From: Acidobacteriota bacterium | Lineage (GTDB): Bacteria > Acidobacteriota > Thermoanaerobaculia > Gp7-AA8 | NCBI GenBank assembly: GCA_019244185.1 | Contig: JAFATB010000025.1 | Coordinates: forward strand, 186,001-250,000 | Direction: 5' to 3' | DNA length: 64,000 nt | Part shown: in pieces, positions 1-7,221 of the stretch | Numbering within the stretch: position 1 is the stretch's first letter | How the letters are laid out: the number at the start of each line of letters is the position of its first letter | Program-made: the position numbers and the translations under genes | The notes under the pieces: generated by a model | Databases searched by the model: none | The model's input: the letters and a program-made list of their open reading frames with translations, nothing else | Told to the model about the DNA's origin: nothing

Positions 1-846
1 GCTCGGGTCGCGTACGAACTGCAGCTCGCGCACGGCCACGCGCGACGCGAGCCGTTGCAGGAAGCCGAGCGTGAAGTCGAGCGCGTGCGCATCGTGGAAG
101 AGCGGAAACGTGCAGCGGAAGAGACGCGCCACCGCTTCCGCGTCGCTGAGATCGCGCAGCGCATTCGATGTCGCCTGCGTCAGCAGATACACGCCGGCCA
201 GCGGCACGCCCGTGTTGATCGAGAGCTCCGCCTCGCCGTGCCACGGCGTGCCGTACATCCAGTACGCGCCGTCGCGCTCGCGGACGATCACGCGGTCGTC
301 GCTGACGATCGCGGCCGCGGTTCCTTCCCACAGCCGCGCGGTGGTCGTCTTCCCCGCGCCGGAGACGCCGACGAAGAGCTGGCCGCGGCCTTCGCCGTCG
401 ATGACGCCGCACGAATGCAGTTCCACGCCGCGGCCGCGCGCGAGCAGGTTCGCGACGAGCACTTCATCGAGCGGATAGTCGAGCGGATTGAGCGAGGCGA
501 CGTCGGGACGCAGCTGAATCGTTCCGCGCGCGAACTCCGCATCGAACGTCGCGATCTTGTACGGCGTATCGCCGAAGGCTTCCGATCGGCAGTCGATGCG
601 GAAGCCGTCGCCGTCGCGGTAGAGGCGCCAGACCGCGTCGGAATCGAAGATCAGCTCCGCGGGCGGCGGAGGGGACGCGTCCATCAGCACGACGTCGAGC
701 GTGAGATCCGGCGTCACGCCGGAGACGGACTGCGGCGGCACGAGGAACCGGCTCACCGGCTCGTGCCACTTCCACGCGATGCGCTCGTCCTCGCAGCGCA
801 CGGCGATGGTGATCGCCGCGATCTGCAGGAACGACGCGCGCGGCAC
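1..846 (-). CDS. HPr kinase-like protein (HprK-related), partial at window edge
   Basis: The 282 visible codons run off the left edge, so the C-terminus is missing. A Walker A loop, GVSGAGKT, lies at about residues 160-167. It is followed by an HprK-type VSDDRV segment and a GTPWHGE stretch typical of HprK-related kinases that accompany PqqD proteins. The GTG start at 846-844 is chosen because the stop of the upstream 60-residue peptide gene overlaps it in the sequence TAGTG, with AAAGG a few bases before it, which indicates translational coupling. True HprK phosphorylates a serine of HPr. Related kinases in some lasso-peptide loci phosphorylate the precursor's C-terminal serine, and the peptide next door ends in Ser. 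The kinase role on that peptide is inference. Confidence 0.8.
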   Translation of the reverse strand, partial: MPRASFLQIAAITIAVRCEDERIAWKWHEPVSRFLVPPQSVSGVTPDLTLDVVLMDASPPPPAELIFDSDAVWRLYRDGDGFRIDCRSEAFGDTPYKIATFDAEFARGTIQLRPDVASLNPLDYPLDEVLVANLLARGRGVELHSCGVIDGEGRGQLFVGVSGAGKTTTARLWEGTAAAIVSDDRVIVRERDGAYWMYGTPWHGEAELSINTGVPLAGVYLLTQATSNALRDLSDAEAVARLFRCTFPLFHDAHALDFTLGFLQRLASRVAVRELQFVRDPS

Positions 847-1028
847 TACGAGCCTTTGCTGAAGCAGTTCGTGACGCTCTGGCAGCCGATGCCGCTGGGG
901 CCGGTCGAGGAGGTCGACTTGCAGAAGCCGAGGACGGCTTCCTCGGGGCGCAGCGGAAAGCGGGTCACTACCGGCTTCTCGTACGGCTTTTTGTCGTCGC
1001 GGGTTCCGGGTTGCCTTGGCTTGGTCAT
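846..1028 (-). CDS. candidate ribosomal peptide precursor, 60 residues, three Cys
   Basis: This small ORF lies between the radical SAM gene and the HprK-like gene. The N-terminal part is charged and contains KKPYEKPVVTRF and LRPEEAVLGFCK. The C-terminal part is Ser/Thr/Gly/Cys rich, with Cys at residues 36, 49 and 55, and ends in SKGS. It has no signal peptide or membrane segment. GAGGGGA precedes tandem ATG codons at 1031 and 1028; the second has the better spacing. The stop overlaps the GTG of the kinase gene by one base. Leader-plus-core layout beside a PqqD-type recognition protein and a radical SAM/SPASM enzyme supports a modified-peptide (RiPP) precursor. I do not recognise a named family, and the cleavage site is unknown. 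Confidence 0.7.
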   Translation of the reverse strand: MTKPRQPGTRDDKKPYEKPVVTRFPLRPEEAVLGFCKSTSSTGPSGIGCQSVTNCFSKGS

Positions 1029-1047
1029 CATTCCCCTCTTCGAACTG

Positions 1048-2310
1048 CTATCGAGCGTGACAGCTGCCGCACGAGCCGCTGCCGCATGCGGATGCGGCTG
1101 CCACGGCTGCCGGCGTCGCGGCGATCGTCGCCGCCACGTCACGTCCACCAGAGTGTACTCGTTCCACGAGATCCATGAGCTCGCCGCGGTGCGAGCCGTC
1201 GGGGCAGTACTCGCAATCGCCGTGCTCGGGCACTGCCACCTCGAACACTTCCGCGCGCAGATGCGCGGTGCGGCAGAGGAAGTCGACCGGCGCCTCGGGA
1301 TCGCCCGTTTCGAGCTCCGCGTTCGCCGCGCACGAGCCGCAGAGCGACTTGAGCGCGCAGCGCGTGCACTTCGTCACGCGCGTCGTCGGACGCTTGCGGA
1401 CGTTCTGCAGAAAGTGCTCCCACCCTTCGCGCACCGAGCCGTCGCGCACGTTGTACTTGTCGACGTGCGACAGCACGCAGATGGTCATGTCGCCGTACGG
1501 ATCGATGGCGAACGAGTTCACGCCGCCGCCGCATTCGTACAGCATGCGCGTCTCGCCTTCGGCCGGCAGCGGCGGCGCGCATTCGACCGCGAGGCGCCGC
1601 CATTCGGAGATGCGCTCCGGATCGTCGAGATCGAGCGCGACGACGTCCGCGGGCGAGAGCCGCACCGCGAGCGGGCTCGACGAGCAGTCGATGCGCGGAT
1701 TGATCATCGGGTCGAACTTGAACTCGACGCCGAGCTCCTCGGCGAAGCGCTTCATCGACGGGATCTCGTGCTTGTTGATCGTCAGCGCGACCGTCTTCAG
1801 TTTCAGCGGCAGCTTGCGATCGAGCAGCAGATGAATGCCGCGGATGCACTTCTCGAACGAGCCGGGGATGCCGGTCAGCGACTCGTAGGTCGCTTTCGTG
1901 CGGCCGTAGAGCGTGATCTCGATGTCGAACGGCGGATGCTCGACGAGGAAGTCGGCGATGCGTTCCGTGATCAGCGTGCCGTTCGTGAACAGCGTGATCA
2001 GGAAGCCTTTGTCTTTCGCGTAGCGGTAGATCTCGAGGAAATCCGCGCGCGCGAAAATCTCGCCGCCGCTGAAGAGCAGCCAGAGGCAGCCGAGCTCGAA
2101 GAGCTCGTCGAGGACGCGCTTGTGCTCTTCCGTCGACAGCTCGCGGCGCCGCGCGGCGCCGTCGTTCATCGGCAGGTTGTTGTAGCAGTGCGCGCATTCG
2201 AGCGGGCAGCGGTTCGTGATCTCGATCGTGCCGCTCACCGGAAGGCGCAGCGGATTCACTTCCTCGAAGACGATGCGGCTGAAGTCGGTGTAAGCCTGGG
2301 TCTCGATCAT
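1048..2310 (-). CDS. radical SAM/SPASM peptide-modifying enzyme
   Basis: 420 residues. The radical SAM motif CPLECAHC places the three cluster cysteines at about 35, 39 and 42, and FSGGE follows as the SAM-contacting stretch. The C-terminal half carries SPASM-type cysteines (CGGG, then TICVLS, CTRCALKSLCGSC and DFLC) that would hold extra iron-sulfur clusters. The protein ends in an unusual small Cys/Gly-rich tail, SACGSGSCGSCHAR. The start ATG overlaps the stop of the PqqD-like gene (ATGA), and the peptide gene begins about 17 bases downstream. Enzymes of this class act on ribosomal peptides bound through a PqqD-like domain, forming crosslinks, epimers or other changes. The reaction here cannot be read from sequence. 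Confidence 0.85.
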   Translation of the reverse strand: MIETQAYTDFSRIVFEEVNPLRLPVSGTIEITNRCPLECAHCYNNLPMNDGAARRRELSTEEHKRVLDELFELGCLWLLFSGGEIFARADFLEIYRYAKDKGFLITLFTNGTLITERIADFLVEHPPFDIEITLYGRTKATYESLTGIPGSFEKCIRGIHLLLDRKLPLKLKTVALTINKHEIPSMKRFAEELGVEFKFDPMINPRIDCSSSPLAVRLSPADVVALDLDDPERISEWRRLAVECAPPLPAEGETRMLYECGGGVNSFAIDPYGDMTICVLSHVDKYNVRDGSVREGWEHFLQNVRKRPTTRVTKCTRCALKSLCGSCAANAELETGDPEAPVDFLCRTAHLRAEVFEVAVPEHGDCEYCPDGSHRGELMDLVERVHSGGRDVAATIAATPAAVAAASACGSGSCGSCHAR

Positions 2311-2645
2311 CGCGACGTCACCACCTCGGATACCAGCGACACTGCTGCCAAGTCCGTCAGCGTCTGTACGACGTCGGCGGATGCGGTCGCTTCATCGACG
2401 TCGTATTCGCCGCAGAGCTCGGCCGCGATCGCATCGACGGAACGCGTGCCGTCGGCCAGTTCCCAGATGCGCGCGGCGACGGGCGAGAGCGTGTAGACGA
2501 AGTCGAGGTTGCCGACGTTGTTCCGCACCGGCACGAGGATCGACTCGGCGCCCACCTTCCGGCAGACCACGTCCGCCGTGCGCCGAAATACATAAGTCCC
2601 ATCGATCTCAATCGTTTCCGGCATGTCCCTCGACCCGGTTTGCAT
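2307..2645 (-). CDS. PqqD-family peptide-recognition protein
   Basis: 112 residues from the ATG at 2645. An internal ATG at 2624, just after GAGGGA, gives a 105-residue form beginning MPETIEIDG, and the start is uncertain because neither site has ideal spacing. The segments VYTLSPVAARIWELADG and AAELCGEYDVDEATASADV match the PqqD fold (winged-helix RiPP recognition element) that binds leader peptides and presents them to radical SAM partners. It is the first gene of a minus-strand operon and overlaps the radical SAM gene by four bases, so the two products are probably made in a fixed ratio. PqqD proteins are also known to be paired with HprK-related kinases elsewhere, which fits this locus. 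Confidence 0.8.
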   Translation of the reverse strand: MQTGSRDMPETIEIDGTYVFRRTADVVCRKVGAESILVPVRNNVGNLDFVYTLSPVAARIWELADGTRSVDAIAAELCGEYDVDEATASADVVQTLTDLAAVSLVSEVVTSR

Positions 2646-2664
2646 GATGCCACAGCGCGCGTGA

Positions 2665-3261
2665 TTATGGCGTGCGCGAATTCGTCAGCGCGTCGATCTT
2701 CGCGGCCAGCACGAAGTCGCTGCGCGTGAGCCCGTCGATCTTGTGCGTCCACGTCGTGACGCGCACTTTGCCCCACGCGAGAAGAATATCGGGGTGATGT
2801 CCCTCGTCCTCCGCAACGGCGCCGACGCGGTTCGTGAACGCGAGCGCCTGCGCGAAATCGGGGAAGCGGAACTCCTTCTCGAGATGATGTCCGTCGACGA
2901 CCTTCCAGTCGCCGCCGAGCTCGCGCGTCAGCGATGCGAGCTCTTCGCCGGCGAGCGGCGGGACGCCGCCGCGGCAGGGAACGCACTTTTCGGAAGCCAG
3001 CGTGTTCATCGGATGTCCTTCCCTCTCTCCGTCGACATAGGCGCGGAATCGTTCCGGATCGACGGCGTGCCGGAAAACGTCGCGGCCGTCGATGCGGATC
3101 ACCGGAACGTCGTCGGTGTAGCGCAGGCGGAGCTCCGGATCGCCGTCGATATCGACTTCGGCAATGCGCACCGCGACGCCCGAGGCGCGGATTGCGGCTT
3201 TCGCCTTTTCGCACAGCGAGCAGCCGGCGCGTGTGAACAGCGTCACGTCGACGCGTTTCAT
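2665..3261 (-). CDS. glutaredoxin-like / pterin-4a-carbinolamine dehydratase fusion
   Basis: 198 residues with two recognisable halves. Residues 1-80 are a glutaredoxin-like thioredoxin fold of the DUF836 type, with redox motif CSLC and the cis-proline stretch VPVIRIDG. Residues 85-198 are a pterin-4a-carbinolamine dehydratase, with EDEGHHPD followed by TTWTHKIDGLT. The dehydratase recycles the pterin cofactor of aromatic amino-acid hydroxylases. An in-frame ATG at 3009 has AAGGA six bases before it, so a free dehydratase could also be made. The gene is divergent from the secreted-protein gene at 3306. No hydroxylase gene is nearby, so the physiological partner is unknown. Confidence 0.8.
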   Translation of the reverse strand: MKRVDVTLFTRAGCSLCEKAKAAIRASGVAVRIAEVDIDGDPELRLRYTDDVPVIRIDGRDVFRHAVDPERFRAYVDGEREGHPMNTLASEKCVPCRGGVPPLAGEELASLTRELGGDWKVVDGHHLEKEFRFPDFAQALAFTNRVGAVAEDEGHHPDILLAWGKVRVTTWTHKIDGLTRSDFVLAAKIDALTNSRTP

Positions 3262-3305
3262 CGGCTGCTACGATACCGCTTTCCCCGATTGAGAAAGGAG
3301 CCGGT

Positions 3306-4145
3306 ATGTTCTCTCCCAGGCTCGTCTTCCCGCTTCTCCTCGGCATCGCCGCATCCGCGTTGGCGGCCGACCACGCCAGCGGCACGTACACCGTCAACGG
3401 CAAGACGGTGACGCTCGACCACGTCTACGCCGTCCCCCGCGAGAATCCGTTCGACAAGACAAAGACCGACACGCTGGTGATCCTCACCGACCGGGCGCTC
3501 ACCGCGGACGCGCTGCGCGACGACTTTGGTCTCATGGAGATCAAAGGCCTCAACGCCGTCGCGGTGCAGATCACCGGCGACAAAGAGATCGTCAGCGGCA
3601 TGCTCTACAGCGGCGCGTTCTCGAAGATGAGCAACATCTCCGCGACCGGCATGCACAAGCTGACGACGACCGTCTTCACGCCGTCGCACATCGCCGGCAG
3701 TTTGTCGGCGGATCCGAGTGACTTCTTCGACGAGCACTACGCGTACAAGGCCGACTTTGACGTCACCGTCGCGGCGCCGGCCGCGCTCGTCGTGCCACCG
3801 CCGAAAGGCACGCCGCTCGCGGCGGGCGGCGGCGAGCCCGGCAAAGCGTACGACGCGTACCGCAAAGTGCTCGCGTCGGGCGACCTCGCCGCGCTGCGCA
3901 AGGCGGTGAGCGCCGAGCGCGCGAAGGCGATGGACGATCCCGATTTCCTCAAGATGCTGCCGATGATCCAGGCGATGGAGCCGAAGAACGTGAAGATCAC
4001 GAGCGGCGCGGTCGACGGCGACCACGCGACGCTGCTCGTCACGGCCAGGGACGAGCACGAGACCTCGACCGGCACGGTGACGATGGTCCGCGAGCACGGC
4101 GTCTGGCGCGTCGCGGACGAGAGCTGGAAAGGCAGCATGAACTGA
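3306..4145 (+). CDS. secreted protein of unknown function
   Basis: 279 residues beginning with a clear signal peptide (MFSPRLVFPLLLGIAASALA, cleaved near AADHA). The mature part has a beta-rich first half (TYTVNGKTVTLDHVYAV) and a Pro/Gly linker near residues 155-180. A small C-terminal domain holds a predicted helix around KAMDDPDFLKMLP and strands ending in HGVWRVADESWKGSMN, which looks like the lumazine-protein/SnoaL-type cone fold used by DUF4878-like proteins. AAAGGAG lies before the ATG. It is probably periplasmic. I do not recognise a family, and no neighbour points to a pathway. Confidence 0.8.
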   Translation: MFSPRLVFPLLLGIAASALAADHASGTYTVNGKTVTLDHVYAVPRENPFDKTKTDTLVILTDRALTADALRDDFGLMEIKGLNAVAVQITGDKEIVSGMLYSGAFSKMSNISATGMHKLTTTVFTPSHIAGSLSADPSDFFDEHYAYKADFDVTVAAPAALVVPPPKGTPLAAGGGEPGKAYDAYRKVLASGDLAALRKAVSAERAKAMDDPDFLKMLPMIQAMEPKNVKITSGAVDGDHATLLVTARDEHETSTGTVTMVREHGVWRVADESWKGSMN

Positions 4146-4156
4146 CTCCGCCCAAT

Positions 4157-4239
4157 CCCGCCGCGGGAGCTAGGAAAGCGCGCCGAAAACGCCGGGCGGA
4201 CGCCGCCGTGGCAAACGGTTTGCTTTCCTCCCGCGGCGG
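4157..4239 (+). promoter_or_regulatory. structured 5' leader with nested inverted repeats
   Basis: Bases 4158-4169 can pair with 4228-4239 (12 bp). After a four-base bulge, 4174-4179 pairs with 4222-4227. Inside are two small hairpins, GGCGG-ACG-CCGCC at 4195-4207 and GCAAAC-G-GTTTGC at 4211-4223, the latter competing with the inner stem. The 3' strand runs into the ribosome binding site GGAGG (4238-4242) of the response regulator gene, so folding could mask it. No T-run follows, which argues against a simple terminator. It does not match the riboswitch consensus sequences I know. Confidence 0.45.
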
Positions 4240-4248
4240 AGGTTGTTG

Positions 4249-4638
4249 GTGTCGGAGCGGCTCAAAGGCAGGATTCTCGTCGTCGATGATGACGACGCCA
4301 TTCGCACGATGGTCGAGCGGGTGTTGCGGCGCGAAAAGTACGATGTCGACAGCGCGCGCGACGGTTTCGAGGCGATCGAAAAGCTCAGCCATCAGGACTA
4401 CGGCACGATCCTTCTCGATCTGATGATGCCTCGCGTCGACGGCCACGGCGTTCTGCGGTTCCTCGAGACCAGCACCCCCACGCCGCCGCGCGTCATCATC
4501 ATGACCGCGAACATGCAGCAGGCCGGCGACTCCGCCAAAGCGAAGCCGGTCTTCCGCATCCTCTCCAAGCCGTTCGACATCCGCCAGCTCGTCTCGCACG
4601 TCGCGGAGTGTCATTCGCTGACGACCGAGACGACCTAG
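4249..4638 (+). CDS. single-domain response regulator (CheY-like)
   Basis: About 129 residues, a stand-alone receiver domain. The acidic pocket is VVDDDD, the phospho-acceptor Asp lies in LLDLMMPRVDG, the Thr position is in IIMTAN, and the conserved Lys is in LSKPFD. There is no output domain, so it would act by protein-protein contact. The GTG at 4249 is chosen because GGAGG at 4238-4242 has six bases spacing to it; TTG codons at 4243 and 4246 are too close. It follows a structured leader, but no histidine kinase is adjacent on this strand, so its partner is unknown. Confidence 0.85.
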   Translation: MSERLKGRILVVDDDDAIRTMVERVLRREKYDVDSARDGFEAIEKLSHQDYGTILLDLMMPRVDGHGVLRFLETSTPTPPRVIIMTANMQQAGDSAKAKPVFRILSKPFDIRQLVSHVAECHSLTTETT

Positions 4639-4686
4639 CGTTTCGGAACGCGCGTTCCGGCCCGTCGTTTGCTCTGGTGGAGTGCG

Positions 4687-4878
4687 ATGTCTTCTCTCAC
4701 TACACTCGTCGTCGTTCTCATCGCGATTGCCGTGGCGCTGGCGATCGGTCTCGCCCTCGCCTACGTTCCGATGCGCCTGCTCGTCGGCCAGATGGCGCGC
4801 AACATCACGCAGTTCATCCAGCGGCAGCGCGAGCGCCGCGCCGTGCAGCGCGGCACGCCCGACCGGCGCCGGACGTAA
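4687..4878 (+). CDS. small single-pass membrane protein
   Basis: 63 residues. Residues 4-30 form one strong membrane helix (TTLVVVLIAIAVALAIGLAL). The rest is a basic amphipathic tail rich in Arg and Gln (QRQRERRAVQRG), expected to lie in the cytoplasm. GGTGGAG precedes the ATG at good distance. It sits 48 bases after the response regulator and could be co-transcribed with it. It belongs to no family I recognise, and the call rests on the start signal and the membrane helix. Confidence 0.55.
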   Translation: MSSLTTLVVVLIAIAVALAIGLALAYVPMRLLVGQMARNITQFIQRQRERRAVQRGTPDRRRT

Positions 4879-4894
4879 CGGTCGTGGTGGGGTT

Positions 4895-5497
4895 CTAGAG
4901 CGACTTCTCGATCGCCTGGCGCAGCTCGTCGTCGTTCGGCTCGATCGCGCCGTACTTTTTCCAGATCACGCGTCCGCTGCGATCGACGATCGCGGAGGTC
5001 GGCAGCACCGACGTCTGGAAGAGTCCGGCGATCCGTCCTTCCGCATCGATGGCCACGGGATAGGTCATCTTGTTCTGCGCGACGAACTGCTTGACCGAGT
5101 CGGGAGCGCCTTCGTCGACGCTGATGCCCACCACTTCGAAGCCGCGCGCGCCGTACTTCGACTGCAGCGTCTGCAACTCCGGGATCTCGTAGCGGCACGG
5201 GCCGCACCACGTCGCCCAGATGTTGAGCAGCACGACCTTGTCGCGATGCGACGTGAGCTCGAACTTCGAGCCGTCGAGCGACGTGGCCGCGTACTCCGGC
5301 ATCGTGCTGCCGACGTCGAGCGCCGCGGGCTCGGCCGCGGCCGCGCCACGACTCGCCGGCTCGGCGCCGGTGCTCGTCGTCGCGGCGGACGAGGTCGTCG
5401 CGGCCGCGGGCGCCGTCGTCGACGCGGCTTTCTCTCCGCGCTTGCACGCGGCGAGCAGCACGACGGCGGCGAGCGAGACGCTGACGAGTTTTCTCAA
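4895..5497 (-). CDS. TlpA/ResA-like thioredoxin lipoprotein
   Basis: 200 residues. A lipoprotein signal ends at LLAACKRG (Cys 18). It is followed by an Ala/Thr-rich linker to about residue 60 and then a thioredoxin-like domain with the redox motif WATWCGPCR and the cis-Pro stretch VLPTSAIVD. Such proteins reduce disulfides in the cell envelope, for example in cytochrome c maturation. The start is a TTG at 5497, 17 bases after the rplY stop, so it is likely the last gene of the prs-rplY operon. There is no strong ribosome binding site, which suggests read-through translation or coupling. Confidence 0.85.
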   Translation of the reverse strand: MRKLVSVSLAAVVLLAACKRGEKAASTTAPAAATTSSAATTSTGAEPASRGAAAAEPAALDVGSTMPEYAATSLDGSKFELTSHRDKVVLLNIWATWCGPCRYEIPELQTLQSKYGARGFEVVGISVDEGAPDSVKQFVAQNKMTYPVAIDAEGRIAGLFQTSVLPTSAIVDRSGRVIWKKYGAIEPNDDELRQAIEKSL

Positions 5498-5513
5498 ATG
5501 ATGCGGACGAGGA

Positions 5514-6167
5514 CTACTTCTTCTCCTCGTCCGGCTTCCCCTTCTTGATCACTTCCGGCTCGGCCGTTCCGGCCGCGCCTTCCGCCGTCGCATCCGTCAC
5601 CTCGGCACGCGCATGCGTGACGCCGACGACGACGCGCTCGGGATCATCGAGCACCTTTACGCCCTCGGGCAGCTTGAGGTCCTTGATGCGGAAGTAGTCG
5701 TGGCTGCCGAGCGGCGCGACGTCCACTTCGATCGAATCGGGGATCGCATTCGGGAGGCACTCGACGTGGAGCTCGCGCACCTGAAAGTCGAGCAGGCCGC
5801 CTTCCTTCACGCCCGCCGCGGTGCCGCTCACGTGCACCGGCACGGTCACGCGCACCACCTCGTCCATCACCACGCGGACGAAGTCGATGTGCGTCATCTT
5901 GCGGGAGATCGGATCGATGGTGAGATCCTTGATCATCGCGTGGCGCTGCTGATCGCTGCCCGCCATCTTCAGCAGGAACACCGAGCGGATGCCGTGCTCG
6001 CTCTTCTGAACGAGTTCCGACACCGCCTTGCGATCGACGGCGATCGCCACCGGCTCGCGGTGGCCGCCATAAACGACCGCCGGGACTTTGCCTTCGCGGC
6101 GCAGCTTCTTCGCCACTTCCTTGCCGGTTTGCTCGCGGCGATTGACTTCCAACGTGACCTCAGCCAT
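5514..6167 (-). CDS. rplY: 50S ribosomal protein L25 / general stress protein Ctc
   Basis: 217 residues. The N-terminal 95 residues are the 5S rRNA-binding L25 domain (EVNRREQTGKEVAKKLRREG, VPAVVYGG). The rest is the Ctc-type C-terminal beta domain (VRVTVPVHVSGTAAGVKEGG, DFQVRELHVECLP) with a Lys/Glu-rich tail. This long form is usual outside the enterobacteria. AGGAG stands seven bases before the ATG. It lies downstream of prs, an order found in many bacteria (often prs-rplY-pth), but no pth follows here. Confidence 0.95.
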   Translation of the reverse strand: MAEVTLEVNRREQTGKEVAKKLRREGKVPAVVYGGHREPVAIAVDRKAVSELVQKSEHGIRSVFLLKMAGSDQQRHAMIKDLTIDPISRKMTHIDFVRVVMDEVVRVTVPVHVSGTAAGVKEGGLLDFQVRELHVECLPNAIPDSIEVDVAPLGSHDYFRIKDLKLPEGVKVLDDPERVVVGVTHARAEVTDATAEGAAGTAEPEVIKKGKPDEEKK

Positions 6168-6235
6168 TTGCTGACTCCTGTGCGTAGTTAGACAGAACGC
6201 GGTAAAGCGTTGAAAACGGGACGTTATTCCCGCGC

Positions 6236-7180
6236 TTACATCTCGAAGAGGCTCGAGACGGAATCCTCGTTGTGGATGCGCTTGATGGCTTCGGCCAGCA
6301 GGCTCGCGATCGACAGCGTCCGCAGCTTCGGGCAGTCCGCTTCCTTCTCCTGCGTCGGAATGCTGTTCGTCGTGATGACCTGGTCGAGGCTGCACGTGTT
6401 GATGCGCTGGATCGCGGGACCCGAGAGCACCGCGTGCGTGCACGCCGCCGAGATCGACTTCGCGCCTTTGTCGAACAGCGCCTGCACCGAGTGAATGAGC
6501 GTGCCCGCGGTGTCGATGATGTCGTCGACGATGAAGACGTTGCGCCCTTCGACCTCGCCGATGATGTTCATCACCTCGGTCTGATTCTTCGCGAAGCGCC
6601 GCTTGTCGATGATGGCCAGCGACGCGCCGAGGCGTTTCGCGTACGCACGCGCGCGCTCCACGCCGCCCGCGTCGGGAGAGACGATGGTGAGATTGTCGAG
6701 GTCCATCGACTTGAAATGACCGACGATGACCGGCGCGGCGAAGAGATGGTCGACCGGGATGTTGAAGAAGCCCTGGATCTGCGCGGCGTGCAGATCGAGC
6801 GTGAGCACGCGGTCGGCGCCGGCGGTGCTGATGAGGTCCGCGGCGAGCTTCGCGGTGATCGGCACGCGCGGCTTGTCCTTGCGGTCCTGCCGCGCGTAGC
6901 CGTAGTACGGGATGACGGCGGTGACGCGTTTGGCCGAGGAGCGCTTGAATGCGTCGAGCATGATCAAGAGCTCCATGAGGTGATCGTTGACCGACGGCGG
7001 ACAGGTCGGCTGGATCACGAACACGTCGGCGCCGCGGACGTTCTCGTCGATCTGCACGTAATGTTCGCCGTCGGAGAAGCTGTACAGCGTCACGTGCCCG
7101 AGCCCGACGCCAAGGCATGCGCCGATCTCTTCGGCGAGTGCTGGGTGGGATCGACCGGAGAAGATTTTGAGCTCGGTCAA
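6236..7180 (-). CDS. prs: ribose-phosphate pyrophosphokinase (PRPP synthetase)
   Basis: 314 residues. It makes PRPP from ribose 5-phosphate and ATP for nucleotide, His and Trp synthesis. Family motifs are all present: the ATP-binding region around DVFVIQPTCPPSVNDHLMEL, PYYGYARQDRK, the divalent-metal/PRPP region VVSPDAGGVERA and the PRPP loop FIVDDIIDTAGT. The start is taken as TTG at 7180 (protein begins TELKIFSG), where family alignments normally begin; no ATG or GTG is available in frame upstream near it. No ribosome binding site precedes it, but a perfect TATAAT lies 10 bases upstream, so the mRNA may be leaderless. It heads the prs-rplY-thioredoxin operon. Confidence 0.95.
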   Translation of the reverse strand: MTELKIFSGRSHPALAEEIGACLGVGLGHVTLYSFSDGEHYVQIDENVRGADVFVIQPTCPPSVNDHLMELLIMLDAFKRSSAKRVTAVIPYYGYARQDRKDKPRVPITAKLAADLISTAGADRVLTLDLHAAQIQGFFNIPVDHLFAAPVIVGHFKSMDLDNLTIVSPDAGGVERARAYAKRLGASLAIIDKRRFAKNQTEVMNIIGEVEGRNVFIVDDIIDTAGTLIHSVQALFDKGAKSISAACTHAVLSGPAIQRINTCSLDQVITTNSIPTQEKEADCPKLRTLSIASLLAEAIKRIHNEDSVSSLFEM

Positions 7181-7190
7181 AGCGGCGGTG

Positions 7191-7221
7191 ATTATAACGG
7201 TGCGTGCAACGACGGATGCAA
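7191..7221 (-). promoter_or_regulatory. putative promoter of prs (leaderless)
   Basis: On the minus strand a perfect -10 box TATAAT occupies 7196-7191, with TTGCAT as a possible -35 at 7221-7216 and a long 19-base spacer. Transcription from this -10 would begin almost at the TTG of prs (7180), giving a leaderless transcript, consistent with the missing ribosome binding site. Confidence 0.4.

Noticed and set aside
846..1148. 100-residue version of the small peptide
   Set aside because: The extra N-terminal Arg-rich part overlaps the radical SAM gene end; the ATG at 1028/1031 has the ribosome binding site.
55..2496. Very long plus-strand open frame (813 codons) opposite the PqqD/radical SAM genes
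   Set aside because: It is antisense to four well-supported genes, is Arg/Ala/Glu rich as expected from GC-rich antisense frames, and has no domain.
4157..4239. GEMM-type c-di-GMP riboswitch
   Set aside because: GAAA and GGACGC are present but the conserved GGACGCAAAGCC core and second-stem receptor are missing.
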